A stretch of 64,000 bases of DNA from Dermatemys mawii (GCA_007922305.1 ML677343.1:35172625-35236624), one strand, 5' to 3'; counted from the first letter of the stretch, positions 11,761 through 23,305 are shown. A program made the numbers and translations. The notes: generated by a model not told the origin, from the letters alone.

Positions 11761-11885
11761 TATACAGTAAATATTCATAACTTCAGTTATGAAAATGATA
11801 CATGCACACAAATAGGATAATCATATTCAGCAAAGCATGGCTTTTCCATTGACACCTTACGTGACATACTCTGTACAAGATTTGT
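11761..11885 (-). repeat. LTR fragment, antisense, possible
   Basis: The phrase ACACAAATAGGATAATCATATTCA matches in order the block near 31805-31835 (CAAATAGGATAACCGTATTCA) in the solo LTR at 30733-32255. It is only about 125 bp and is cut off at both sides. Confidence 0.4.
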
Positions 11886-11906
11886 TGTAAATAACTCCTC
11901 ACTTAA

Positions 11907-12031
11907 ATCAGAGGGGTAGCTGTGTTAGTCTGGATCTGCAAAAGTGACTGTCTTGTAGAACCTTATAGACTAACAGATGTTTAGGATCATAAGATTTCGT
12001 GGGTGAAGACCCACTTCATCAGATGAATGCA
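11907..12031 (-). mobile_element. Penelope-like tail with 7-bp target duplication
   Basis: Antisense tail starting ATCAGAGGGGTAGCTGTG and running through CCTTATAGACTAACAGATG to CCCACTTCATCAGATGAATG. It is flanked by CACTTAA at 11900-11906 and 12032-12038 and splits the terminal repeat of the mariner/Tigger-like element. It is a severely 5'-truncated insertion. Confidence 0.75.
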
Positions 12032-12854
12032 CACTTAATGAAACCTTAACTGGGACTATTTTGTTACGGTGCTGATCAGTTAGAGAACATGCTCGTTTAA
12101 AGTTGTGCAATGCTACCTTATAACATCGTTTTGGCAGCCTCTTTCTTGTCCACTTCTTGCAAGAAGAGCAGCTCATTGCAGCTAGCTGGTGTGGGCTTGG
12201 AACCAGGGTGAACCGGCAGGCCCCCTATCAGCTCCCCGTGCAGCAGCCACCCAGCAGGCTATCAATTGCCAGCAGTTCAGCTGTCCTCCTCCAACTGCCA
12301 TGTGCTGCTTCTGCCCTCTGCCTTGTAGCTGCTTCCAGGAGTCTCCTGCTTGCTGGGTGTGGTGGTGGGGAAAGGGAGGGCTAATGTCAGGGTGTCCCAT
12401 CTCCCCTCTGCTCCTGCACCCTGCTTACCCCTTCTCCATATAGAGCAGGGTGGGAACACCAACGGGGAGAGACAGAGATTGGGGCAGCAGTTGCTGCCTC
12501 AACTTCCTGATCGACTTAAGAAGACAACATACTTCAGAGTGGGGTCAGCTTACTTAAAGGGACCATGCACATCTCTTTCTCTCTCTCCCACACACAGGGG
12601 GTGTGTTTCTGTGTCTGTCTGCCATGCTGTCTCCCCTCCCTCCATTCATGCTGCCTTGTAGAGTGCAAGGCTACATTAACAACGTGTTAACCCTTGAGAG
12701 TTCAGCATTTAGCAGTAAGGCATTCCCTGGGAAATTTCCCACCCTCTTCCACCCTCTAACTTCACCGCCTCTACCAAACTTCACAATCATCATTGTGCAC
12801 AGCAATGTGAAATTGTTTGTTTAAAACACGTGGCAAATTGCTGGCACTATTATG

Positions 12855-13125
12855 ATGGGTCCTGCGCTTTCTCTTCTTGTGGGGGGTTCAGGGAGCTATT
12901 TCTTGCCCCTGAATAGGGTATTAACTGCCCCACTAATATCCTAGAGGAGGAGGAGTGGAGAGGGAGGGACCCGGGTCCACCCTTTACTGCAGGTCCCGGC
13001 CCTGAGGATAGTGGTAAACCACCTGAATTAGCTATTCCTTCCCCTGGGCTACTTCCCTCTCCTACCCTTCAGTTTGTNNNNNNNNNNATTGCAGGTGTTC
13101 CAATCAACCTGCAACCTTCCCTAGT
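12855..13125. repeat. Gypsy LTR fragment related to 39495-40139
   Basis: GGGTCCTGCGCTTTC, CCCCTGGGCTACTTCCC and CAGGTGTTCCAATCA follow the same order as in the 3' LTR of the element at 39495-44787. Divergence is high and the left end is missing. The copy is crossed by an assembly gap. Confidence 0.5.
13078..13087. other. Assembly gap of ten N
   Basis: Ten undetermined bases. The true gap length may differ. Confidence 0.99.
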
Positions 13126-13394
13126 CCACAGGGCGCCATGCCTCAATTAGCTCTGAGCTTACATATCCCCCCTCAAGCACTCTACCGCATCTCCCTGACC
13201 CTCTTCTATCACAAACATATAGTGTGTAATATATATATATATATAGTTTTTTTGGTGAAAAAATTTCCCTGGAACCTAACCCACCTCCCGTTTACATTAA
13301 TTCTTATGGGGAAATTGGATTCGCTTAACATCATTTTGCTTAAAGTTGCATTTTTCAAGAACATAACGACAATGTTAAGCGAGGAGTTACTGTA

Positions 13395-13769
13395 ATTATA
13401 TAATAGTGGTAGCAACAATGATCTATGTGTTCATATTTTAATCCTATAATGTCAGTAACAGGGGATTGTAGATGAGAAAAGGCTTTGAAGACAGAAGAAG
13501 CTAGTCCCTGAAATCTCGATCCAGGAGAGGCGTGGAGCCCCTTGCCTATCCAGTAGGGCTACCTTGTTGCAGGACTCTATATACTGAAAGGGGTGGACGT
13601 CAATGCAGTATTGTTGTGACTGTCTGCAGAGGGAAAGAAGCGAGCAAAGAATCAAGAAAGAACAGAGCCTGATGTGCATATGCTTGACCACAAGGGGACA
13701 TTTGTGACGAGTGAACTCTTTCACCAAGTTGATTGGAATTAGTTATATTACTCTTTTAGTTCTTTATTA
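13395..13769. other. No recognised feature
   Basis: Short ORFs only, with no similarity that I recognise. Confidence 0.4.
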
Positions 13770-14200
13770 ATCAGATCCTATATTAGTTGTTCAATTATTT
13801 TGCCCATGACTGATATCAGGTTGACAGGCCTCTAATACCTGGATCACCCCATTTACCCTTTTTAAATATTGGCACAACATTAACTGTCTTCCAGTCTTCT
13901 GGAGCTTCCACAGTTTTCCAAGGCTTACTGAAAATCAGCATTAATGGTTGACTTCCATAGAAGTCCTAGCATTGCTATCTTCTGCCTGGTATCTAGAATT
14001 TAGTTTTTCTGTGGTCTTACCTCTATCCTTTCCTTCCTAGCTTGAGCTACCAGTTTGACTTCTTTAAAAAAAAATCCCAGCACAGGTCTATGACGTCCCT
14101 GTGGGACTATACCCCTTACTTAGTCCTTTATTGGTTCTCCTTTTCCAAGAGCTCCTCTGTATTAATAGGCCAAGCCTGCAATAACCACCGGACTTGTTGC
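13770..14200 (-). mobile_element. Old CR1/L3 reverse transcriptase fragment
   Basis: On the minus strand near 13800-13890 the sequence reads VPIFKKG...GDPGIRGLS, a decayed form of the RT block VPIYKKG..DPGNYRPVSL found at 10120-10210. Many stops. Boundaries are approximate. Confidence 0.6.
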
Positions 14201-14543
14201 ATCCGCTCTTAAAGGGATCAGTATACTCTGTTATAAAGTATTTCCTGCATTCTTCTCTGCATTTCCTTCCTTGCTGTAATTCTCAGTGCTCAACACCCAT
14301 GGGCTTCACTTCCACCCCTTCCCCATTCTGTCTGCTGAAATGATCAGTAGTGAAACAGTTAATGCTGACATTTTATAATATGTCATGATTAAGCTTTACA
14401 TGTCTCTAGGGAGAAGAACAGGGATGGGAAGGGGAGTTCAAATATCCCAGAGTCACTATTTCAGTCTGCCCGCATTGCTTCCAGTTTATACCTGATTTAT
14501 ATTGAGACGATGGTGGTTGTTAATAATCATCCTATTTATTACA

Positions 14544-14855
14544 AAAGCAACAAAGAGTCCTGTGGCACCTTATAGACTAACAAATGTATTAGAGCATAAG
14601 CTTTCATGGATGAATACCCACTTCGTCAGATGCATGCAGTGGAAATGATCAGAGGCAGGTATAAATATGTAGTTATGCATCAGGCTAGAGATAACGAGGT
14701 TAGTTCATTCAGGGAGGATGAGGCTCTCTTCTAGCAGGTGATCTGGAGGACTGAACACCCAGGGAGGAGAAACTGCTGTTGTAACTGGCTAGCCATTCAC
14801 AGTCTTTGTTTTGTTGCTTTTGCAGATCCAGACTAACATGGCTACCCCTCTGATA
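14544..14855 (+). mobile_element. Penelope-like insertion with internal inversion
   Basis: Bounded by a perfect 12-bp target duplication CTATTTATTACA (14532-14543 and 14856-14867). The last 50 bases, ending GCTACCCCTCTGATAC, are the sense 3' terminus. Everything to the left (AAAAGCAACAAAGAGTCC through about 14800) is the adjoining upstream part in inverted orientation. Its GTTTCTCCTCCCTGGGTGTTC block, read on the minus strand, matches 51530-51560 of the Penelope remnant at 51256-51715. Non-coding. The 312-bp unit is best read as one insertion formed with a 5' inversion. Confidence 0.8.
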
Positions 14856-14867
14856 CTATTTATTACA

Positions 14868-15628
14868 GTTGTGCTTACGGGCCAAGAATGAAGCCCTGTT
14901 GTCCTTGGCTGTGTACAAAAAGAGTCGTAGCTGTTCCTGCCTCAGAGGGCTTGTAATCTAAGTAGACCCAACAGACACAGCCAGGGGGTGGTGGGGTAGA
15001 GCAGCTCAGCAGAAGGAACACTGTGTGGGCAGTAAGTGTCATGATAGTTCTACAATTCTGGGGCACGAGGGGCTGGGTTTGCTTACCAGAGGATAAGCTA
15101 AATGGTAATGGAAGAGGGTGAGGAGGATAGGGAGGGGATGGAATGAAGCTAAGGTTAAAAGATGGGAAAGATTGAAACAAACAGCCAGTTACCACAGGGC
15201 AGAGAGAGTCTGGTCAAAAGAGTAGAAAATTCTCTGAATGTCCAAAGCAATAAAGGTTGCTGTTTTGGCTGCAACTGCTTAGCTGGCTGGCTTCATTCTC
15301 CAGTTTTCTCCCAAGGCAACATCCTAGTGCCCCTTGAAATGCCCTTTACAATTTTGGGTCCAGGGAAGTACTGGAGGGAAGGGCCTGCATTTCACCACTG
15401 TGTATTAGTACTGCCATCCCTGCTGTGGCTGCTTCTGTCCCTACCGGTTGTAGTCTCTCTCTTTTTAAGCATGAGGGCTAGAAACTTTCCAAGCTTCTTA
15501 AATGAAGAGTTTGCATAATCTAAATATGCCAATGAGCCACATGAATCCATCAAGGGGTCCATATGCTGTTTGTGGACTGGATGTTTGATACCCCTTGTCT
15601 AATCCAGACAAATTTTCCAGATTTTCTG
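14868..15628. other. No recognised feature
   Basis: Purine-rich stretches and short ORFs without recognised similarity. Confidence 0.4.
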
Positions 15629-15830
15629 GGGGGAGGGATATCTCAGTGGTTTGAGCATCAGCCTGCTAAACCCAGGGTTGTGAGTTCAATCCTTAAGGGG
15701 GCTATTCGGGGATATGGGGCAAAAAATCTGTCAGGGGACAGTACTTGGTCCTGCTAGTGTAGGCAGGGGACTGGACTCAATGACCTTTCAAGGTCCTTCC
15801 AGTTCTATGAGATAGGTATATCTCCATATA
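15629..15830 (+). mobile_element. tRNA-derived turtle SINE with CR1-like tail
   Basis: The head reads like a tRNA gene: an A box in TCTCAGTGGTTTGAGCA (15641-15657) and a B box in GGTTGTGAGTTCAATCC (about 15676-15692), the internal RNA polymerase III promoter. The tail, with GGACTGGACTCAATGACC and TTCCAGTTCTATGAGA, resembles CR1 LINE ends, which would let CR1 enzymes move it. The repeated end TATATCTCCATATA is typical of the tortoise pol III SINE family. This is the most taxon-specific clue to a cryptodiran turtle. It is a retroposed copy, not a functional tRNA gene. Confidence 0.85.
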
Positions 15831-17989
15831 TTTTCTTATTATTATCAAACTGGTTTGAGCATGTTTATGGTGGATAATATTAAGTGTTTTACAAGTATTC
15901 TTAGGATGTTAGAATGGTTCTTAAAACGGCAGATTTCTCTTGTAAAGACCCTGGGGGTCTGGTCCCCATTCCTGCATGAATTTTTTTTCCCCTAAAATTG
16001 TTGTCAGGCCAAATATGTTTCCTTCTGTTTTCATAGTCATGTCCCTAATGGAATGGATTTTTGGTATTGAATATGTTTGTTAATTTTGTATGCATAAAAC
16101 ATGAATATTAGAGGGGGGAATAAAATGACACTAGCCACTCAAGGTCATGTGTTCCTCTTAGCCCAGTGTAACAGAAAAAAGGGATAGCATCGACTAAAAT
16201 GGTGTCTGGAAAGAGAACATATTTCTAAAAACGCACCTGGTATCTGAAATTATGTTGCGGAAAATAGAATAGGTGACTTCTATCTACCAAACCAACCACA
16301 ACCTGTTGGAAATGAATTGAACAACAAGAACCAATAGAATGACTGGGAGGGAGGTCTGAGTTTCTTATTTGGCTAAATCTTGAGGAGGAGCACCTACATG
16401 CAATAACTTGTAGTTGGGGAACATGATCTGAAATCTGGGAAATCTATGAGGGAAGGGTATTTTAAATTGTCTTAAAATTCTTGAAGTGGAGCAAAATATT
16501 GAGTGACTTAGAAGAGCAGATTCCTAATATATGGTGCTAGGTTTTGACCACTAGCTGCTCTAATGGTGTATTCTCTTGTTATGGCCTTTGTATGAGTGGC
16601 TGCTCACACAGGTGCTTTACTATATTGTCTAAGGAAAAAAAAGCCAGTTAGTTCATTACAGTTTCTTTGTATTTTTAGGAACCCATCCTCTGAACAGTGT
16701 TGTGAGGTCTTGTTTTTTCCTTTCTTTCTTTGTAGCTCTAGTGTTTGGGCCGCAGGGAATTCAGATCTTGCAGAAAAAAGAACAGCCTCAAATTCAGTAC
16801 AGAGAGTGATATTTGTCTGTTTTATTAGAGGAAAGCTCAGTCTCCTGTGTGTTCCTCATTCTAGATAACCTTTTCATGTCATCTAAGAAATTAATTTCTT
16901 CGTTGGAATTGTTGCAAGTAAACTTGATAGCAAGAGTGCTGTTATTGAGGCAGCTTACACAGTGATTTGCTAAGTACAGCCACTTCATATAAGGTGAAGC
17001 AAAAGTCAATTTATCGATTACTGCTGGGATTTCAGGAATCTGTTGAACTCCCCGTTTTTCTCTCATAAAACTCATTACTTGAATGCCTTTTTTCTTGCCT
17101 CCTTTTGGAAAGGATTCTCCTTCATGCACATGCATGTAAGTGCGAACCATCAGTCTGTTTGCTAGCTGTGCTTCTCTGCTGTAGAGTTGGACTTTCTAGT
17201 AAAGTGTTGATAAATTAGTGCAACTTTCCTGCTGTCAGGGTTCTACCTGTCAGGAAAGGCCATTGCTAAAATACTGTCCCATGTATAGAGAAAAATTGGG
17301 ACAGTTGCTACCTAGGCTGCAAATATTCTGGGCTCTCCGTTCACTCTATCAGCCCTCTTCATCTGAATGTGGTTAAACAGAACAAAATAATATGGAAAAA
17401 GTGAGTTTATTGCAGGTGCAAAGTTGTTTGTGCTATGACATACCTTTAATATAGACTGGACTACATTGTAAGGAGAGAGTCTGCATTGTGCAAACTAATC
17501 TGTTCACAATTTTTATTAAGAACTTTTTACAACTTTCTAATTCAACTGTTGTATTTTTCCTTCTGTTCCAAACCAGGTTGTAGTAGGCTGGTAATCTATA
17601 AAAATGTAATTTTAAAAACTAAACCAAATGAATGATAGAAGCTGGGAGGTTGGGAGTAAAAAGCAAAAATCACCTCACTAGTACAGGTCTCAAGACAGGG
17701 AGTGATCTAACACGTTCTGGAACTGTGTGCGCTCCTATAACAGGGCCATGCTGCTTTTGACCTCACTTTTCACATTAGTTGGGCACAGCAAAATAAACTA
17801 GATAGATGTTCACTTTGTGACTTCTGTAGGCCAAGTGCATTGCACACACCAGGGGCTCATTGTATCCTTCCGTTCCTCCTCCCAAGCTCCTGTGTGTCAC
17901 CTTCTGATCCCCCTCTATTGCAGTGGGTCACTGCTGTCATCAGATGTTCGGCTGCGCGTGTGTGTGCTTTTTGCATGCTGCACTGGCTC
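15831..17989. other. No recognised feature
   Basis: A 118-codon minus-strand ORF lies at 16794-17150. It has no recognisable domain, no splice context and ordinary composition, so I do not call it a gene. The rest is unassigned. Confidence 0.4.
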
Positions 17990-18545
17990 TGGTCGGAGAG
18001 CCCGTACAGCAGACTCCGAATGAACTGCCCAGTAAGACCACAAGACTGGGTTTAGTAGTGAAGGCGCCTGGCCAGGTTTATTGTTGACGAAACATGGTAA
18101 TAGCACCTGGCAGACTCTATGAGGATACTAAGACACACATGCTCATGATAATGGATGCTGCTCAGTCTGTGGCAGAACTTTCCATTTCTCTCTAAGCTGG
18201 CCAAAGACACTCCCTCTGAAATACATCTTTATACACAGAGTCAAAGAAGTTAGGTATTTCCCCTGAGATATCAGGATGCCACCTATTGCCTTGTACATGT
18301 TGATTTAATTAAAACAATTTTATTCATTATTCTGTTATTCTAACCTTATCTTTAAGATGGGTCAGTGTGCTCCTGTTATCTTTGGGGGAAGTGTTGCTAT
18401 CGAGGTGTTCTGATACGACCTTTCTGGAATATGTGTTTTGCCAATATCAGCCTTGTGCTTGCCAGATTTTGTAAACGGGGCCTGCCTTTGCTCACAACCT
18501 GACTTTGCTTCATATTGGCAAAGTTTTGACCACTATTTTGGTTCA
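17990..18545 (-). repeat. Possible LTR in antisense
   Basis: GGCCAGGTTTATTGTTG (18070-18088) reads on the minus strand as a CAATAAACCTGG polyadenylation context, as in retroviral LTRs. The surrounding low-coding, moderately GC-rich text fits an LTR. Termini and target duplication were not identified. Confidence 0.4.
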
Positions 18546-19272
18546 AGTCTCATACCAGGCCTCTGATCCCCAAGGCCTTATGTTTCAGGCACTCAACGGC
18601 ATTCCCTCCCATTGCCTCCCTGATGCTAGGGGCTCTGTCTTCCCCTCCCCGCCATGCTGAGCTGCTGTGGAAGGGGCATGTGTTCCCCACAGATTTCTTT
18701 GCTCCCCCATTTTTCTGCAGGGGAGCCAAAAAATCTGCAAAAGGTATGAGGGATGCCAGAATTCCCCCAACAGTAAGAAATGACAATATTGTGCATTATC
18801 CTGGACAAACCTTATTGAATTAATCTAAATCTTACTGAATTAAATTTTGGGGAGTTCATAGAATAGGCAGGGAGCTACACAGTTTGGAAATACCCTGGTC
18901 AGGAGGGAGAGAGAGGTGGGTCTCTGCCCAGGAGAGGTGATGGCTGAGAACCTGTGAGCCTAGAGTTAGTGCCCTTGCTGGACCACAGACAGGGAATACA
19001 GGTACTATTCTCCTATACTGTGACAGGAGTCAACAATTTAAACTGTATTGGGAGTATCAGCTGAGCAAATATGGAGGATATTGTTATACAGGAATGTGTC
19101 AATGGCTGCCATCAACTGGGTTTTTTTGTCTATATACAATAACTGATCTGGTTAAAGCTGCTGACCCTGCTAACCAGATGCCAGGGACTCTATGGGTCCC
19201 CCATGGATCCCCCAATTCTCCATTTTGGTTTGTACTATTTTTACTGAAATCAGAAGGTTTCTGGCCACTGGT
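18546..19272. other. No recognised feature
   Basis: Short overlapping ORFs on both strands around 18550-18823 lack recognised similarity. Confidence 0.4.
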
Positions 19273-19280
19273 GCCTAGAA

Positions 19281-20070
19281 TAGTAGTTTTTAAACTTTTT
19301 TTCTGGCATCCAAGTTGAAGAAAAATTTTGATGCCCGTGACCCAACAGAGCTGGGGAATTAGAGGTTTGAGGTGTGAGAAAAGCTCAGGGTTAGGGCAGA
19401 GGGTTGGGGTGATACCTGCGGGGTGAGGCCAGGTAAGAGGGGTTCAGGATGTGGGAGGAGGCTCTGGTCTGGGGCAGGAGGGTTGGGGTGTGGGAGGGGA
19501 CCAGGGCTCTAGACTAGAGGTGCAGGTTCTAGGGTGGGGCCAGGGATGAAGGGTTTGGGGTGCAGAAAGAGGCTCCAGGTTTGTGGGGGGTTTAGGGCTA
19601 GGGCAGGGGATTGGGGCATGGGGTTGGGGCATGGACTTACCTCGGGTGGCTTTCTGCCTGTCTTGGCACCTCTGACCGCTTTGTGTCCCGGAAGTGGCCA
19701 GCAGCAGGTCTTGCTCCTAGGCAGAGGCATGCAAGCGGCTCTGCGTGGCTCTCGCCCGCAGGCACCGTTCCCCTCCTCCCAGCTCCCATTGGCTGGAAAC
19801 CGGCCAATGGGAGTGCGGAACTAGTGCTCGGAGCGGGGGCAGTGTGCGCAGCCCAGTGGCCCCCCGTCTAAGAGCTGGACTTGCTACTGGCTGCTTCCAG
19901 AGTGCAGCACGGTGTTGGAACAGGTAGAGACTAGCCTGCCTTAGAGGGGCAGGACCGCTGATGGGACTTTGAACAGCCCAGTCAGAGGTGCTGACTAGAG
20001 CTGCTGTTACCTAGTGCCTTCCATTCTGTGTCCCAGTACTGGGTCGCAACACTAGCTTTGAAAACCATTG
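19281..20070. mobile_element. hAT non-autonomous element with perfect 8-bp TSD
   Basis: Flanked by GCCTAGAA at 19273-19280 and 20071-20078. The ends TAGTAGTTTTTAAACTTTTT and CTTTGAAAACCATTG are degraded forms of CAGTGGTTTTCAAAC and its complement. After the left end come the words GACCCAACAGAGCTGGGG also present at 46960-46980. The interior is a G-rich array with a CTCCCATTGGCT...GGCCAATGGGAG core near 19780-19812. No transposase. An 8-bp duplication and CAGTGG ends identify the hAT superfamily. Confidence 0.85.
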
Positions 20071-20384
20071 GCCTAGAACATTTCCTGAAACTTTTGGAAT
20101 TTCAGCTTAAAAAAATTATCATGTTGCAGACAAACAGAGAAATGCTCTTGAGTGTAAAAAGCTCACTTCTCTCAGCTGGTTAAGGAGGGTTTATTAGACT
20201 GAGCTTCTAAGTATCTAGGAGTGTTCTGTGTCTGATAGGATCAGGTGTAGTCCTATGGTCAGATGGAAGCAGACTTTTTTTGCTCTTGTGATTATTTGGA
20301 TGTTAAAGCAACCCCAGAGCAGTCTGATGATCTGAGAGCAGATGCCTATAGTGGTGAAGTGTGTAATGGAGAAGGTGAGTTATT

Positions 20385-20880
20385 TGAGTAAGGAATAAGT
20401 GGTAAATTTTCATCATGGCGAAAGGTTAATTGTGGGGTGCCTTAAGGGTTCATGCTAGGACTGGTGCTGCTTAATACATTTATTAATGATCTGGAAAAGA
20501 GAGTGAGCAGTGAAGTGGCAAAATTTGCCAATGACACAAAATTATTTAAGTTACTGAAGTCCAGAGGAGACTGAGGAGCTTAAGAGAGACCTAATCAAGC
20601 TAGGTGAATGGGCAGCATAATGGCAGGTGACATTCAGACTTAATAAATGCAAAGCAATGCACGTTGGAGGGAAAAATTTGAACTACTTCTACACCAAACT
20701 AACTATCGGCTTGGAAAGGGACGTGAGTGTCATTGTGTCAGCTCAGTGAAGGCCCTGTTCAGTTTGCAGCTATGGTTTGAAAAAAACTCCACCCCACACA
20801 AAACAAAATAAAACAGCCACTAAATGTTAGGCTGCAGAAGGACTGAAATGAAGAAAAATAAGGAAAATTAAAATATCTCT
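20385..20880 (+). mobile_element. CR1/L3 reverse transcriptase fragment
   Basis: The plus strand gives GVP-like wording followed by FINDLEKRV and KFANDTKLF, matching the LINE catalytic FADD box with one Asp changed to Asn. Downstream wording (MHVGG-like, near 20655) fits the L3/CR1 RT end. Stops and frameshifts are frequent. Confidence 0.7.
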
Positions 20881-21047
20881 ATAAATCAGTGGTTTAGGCT
20901 GATCTGGAAAACTGCGCTAATTTGAGATGCTTTGGGGAACCTGTGTATAACTTATGAATTTTGATTGATGATATGAAGTTATCATGAAAACTCTGCATCT
21001 TGAATGCCCCTTTGTCTCTGTGTGTATCCTGTGGGCTGTCAGGGCTT

Positions 21048-22427
21048 TGTCACAGCTCTGTCAGACCAGGGACAATGCTGGATTCTTAAAAATTAAAAAC
21101 AATCTGTTCCTGGTGAAGCTCCTTGGGACAGTAGGTTTGCTAAGGTGATTGGCTGGAGCTGGGAGAAGGTACTTTGTGTGTAAAGGGAGAGGGGAACGGA
21201 AGAGGGTGGAAATTCTGCAAGCAGTTCAGAGACCTTGTTGATGAAGTAGGAGGATATTAAAGGACTCTCAGTGGGACGATGCGGAGACACGTGATGGGAT
21301 CCCTGGAGTGCAACCTGGGACTGTGGGACTTCTGTGCCCCCTGAACTCTCTTCCGCCTGGGCTGTCTCTCAGTGCTTTGCTAGTGACCAACAGCAAACCC
21401 CTCCAGGCACTGTGATCACGCAGTACAACAGCATGTGGATTCCCAGAGCCAGGTATATTGCATGAATGCTCCCAGAGCCACTCATGAATCACACAGCAAG
21501 AGGCACCAGAGCCAGATCCTCCCAGCACTGCACCTCAGGAATATACCATCTTGCACTGCTCAAGACGAGCAATGCAAATTTATTAATTGGTTCACCACTC
21601 CGTCAATGGAAAGTGAACAGACACCAGGCTTTGTCAAACCCGAGCATATTTGCCACACATTTCATACAAACTCACTGGTAAAAATAAACAGTAAAATGAA
21701 TGTATTGACTATAAGAGATAGATTTTAAGTGATATGAAGTGACAGGCAAAAAGTCAGTTACCAAACTAAATAAAAGTAACTCTCTCTCTCTGTCCTATTT
21801 AGACTGGGCAACATCTAGATTAAGCAGTTTTTCTTACCACACTGGATATTACATTCCTTAATATACAGGTTTGTTCCTTAAATCTGGGCTAATCTCCTCT
21901 GATGGAGTCTTGTCTTCTTAGTGTCTTAGTTGCTTGCACTATAGGTGCGGGCAGAAGAAGGGCCCAGCATATGGCCTCTGTGTCTGTTTTATACCCTCAG
22001 TCCATGTGTTTGGAAAACACAAGTCCAAGCATGTCTGGGTGCATTGCTGAATCTCCAGGCAAGGCTGAGCAATTCCCCTGGTGTGGCCTCATGCAGATGA
22101 ATCATTGCACTGTAGCTCGTTTGTTGATGATGGATTGATTGATACCCCAACTGAGTGTGGGTTACTTTCCTTGTTGTTGCCTCTGGGGAGCTAATATCTG
22201 GCTGATTCCCCAACTTACAGCATATTTTAGTGACAACCATACCACACAAATCTCATAACTTCATATGCATTAATGATATACATATATGGATAGAGAAAGG
22301 ACTTTCAGCAGATCATAACCTTTCCCCTGATACCTTCCAAGGCGTGCTTTATATGTAAGATCACAGTTATATAAAAATGAGGAATATGGGGGTTCCAGGA
22401 CGCTCCCCCAAGGTATAGAATATCACA
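21048..22427 (-). repeat. Retrovirus-like LTR, antisense
   Basis: The block TAAGAGATAGATTTTAAGTGA (21711-21731) is shared in modified form with 31108-31120 of the solo LTR at 30733-32255, and AAATTTATTAATTGG reads on the minus strand as an AATAAA-type signal context. The right end GAATATCACA fits an LTR terminus (TGTGATATTC on the minus strand). The left end is uncertain. Confidence 0.5.
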
Positions 22428-22570
22428 ACATACACATAGGAAATTTGGTTAGGAGAGAGGAATCAGAAGGACCAATCTGCCAAGATGTTCAGAGGAGGAG
22501 GAAAAGAGTGAATTAAAAGCATGAAAAAATTCTGTGGAGAGAGAGTAAAAATATTAGGATTGTTAAGTAA

Positions 22571-22800
22571 GGGTATGTCTACATGGGCAGAGTTTCTTCG
22601 CCAGCAGTTATGTTGCCACTCAGAGAGCACTGAAGGGAAACTGCTTTTGTGTGTTCATACTGTTAGCTGCCTGCACAATAATGTGTTCACACTTGCGGCA
22701 TTTGCACTGGGATTCAGAGCAGTGCATTCTGGGCAGCTATCCTGCAGAGCATCTCTTCCTCTTCTGCTGCTAAGTGTTGTGGGAAGGCAAAGGGGGTTGC
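22571..22800. repeat. DNA-element remnant related to 26447-27140
   Basis: Begins AGGGTATGTCTACATGGG. CACTTGCGGCATTTGCA and GTGCATTCTGGGCAGCTATCC match in order CATTTGCGGCACTTGCA and GTGCATTATGGGCAGCTATCC at 26568-26618. The right end was not found. Confidence 0.45.
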
Positions 22801-23099
22801 TGGTCATCCTGGACACTTTCTCAATGCCCCGTGATGCACAGTTTCACATCCCAGCAAATGTGCCTCTGTCCGCATTTGGCACCATCTTTCAACGGTTTGT
22901 GTAGTGCACAGTCTTCCTCTTTGGTCTGCAAGAATATATCCCGCTCTGTTGACCAGTATTCTGCTTGCTCTCATTAACACCTCATGAGTGGCAGTGGAGT
23001 TATTCCTTAAACTACAAAGGCATAAGATGTCTGACATTGATCTTTCCACACATAGTAGCTAAAACAGGAGATTGCTTGTGGCATTCATGTAGGGTGCTG

Positions 23100-23300
23100 T
23101 GCGCTTCACAGTGTCCGCCGAAAAGCCGCCGAAACCGGCAACTTTCACTTTGGTGGCTTTTCGGAGAACGCTCGGAAGCATGCAGTATGTCCACCGAAAT
23201 GCTGCCGAACGCAGAAGCGTTCGGCTTCGCGGCACTTTGGCGGCGCAGGGAGTTCACGACCCCCTGGGAATCGCCCCACGACCCCCTGTTTGAGAACCGC
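23100..23300. mobile_element. Truncated relative of the 34055-34346 element
   Basis: GTCCGCCGAAAAGCCGCCGAA, CACGACCCCCTG and the right end TTTGAGAACCGCCG match features of 34055-34346. The left terminus is lost. The GC-rich ORFs at 23012-23399 fall inside it and are not genes. Confidence 0.55.
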
Positions 23301-23305
23301 CGCTA

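Larger units (their letters stand above)
11886..13394. mobile_element. Mariner/Tigger-like non-autonomous element
   Basis: Left end reads ATAACTCCTCACTTAA and right end TTAAGCGAGGAGTTACTGTA, which are inverted copies with few mismatches. CAGTAACTCC-type ends flanked by TA fit the pogo/Tigger branch of Tc1/mariner, but this is inference. The interior carries two younger insertions, a Penelope tail (11907-12031) and a gypsy LTR fragment (12855-13125). No transposase is readable. The ORFs between 12157 and 12824 have no recognisable similarity. Confidence 0.55.

Noticed and set aside
15640..15700. tRNA gene
   Set aside because: A and B boxes are present but the cloverleaf is decayed and the CR1-like tail identifies a SINE.
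16794..17150. 118-codon minus-strand ORF
   Set aside because: No recognisable domain, no splice sites at its borders that convinced me, composition like random AT-rich DNA.
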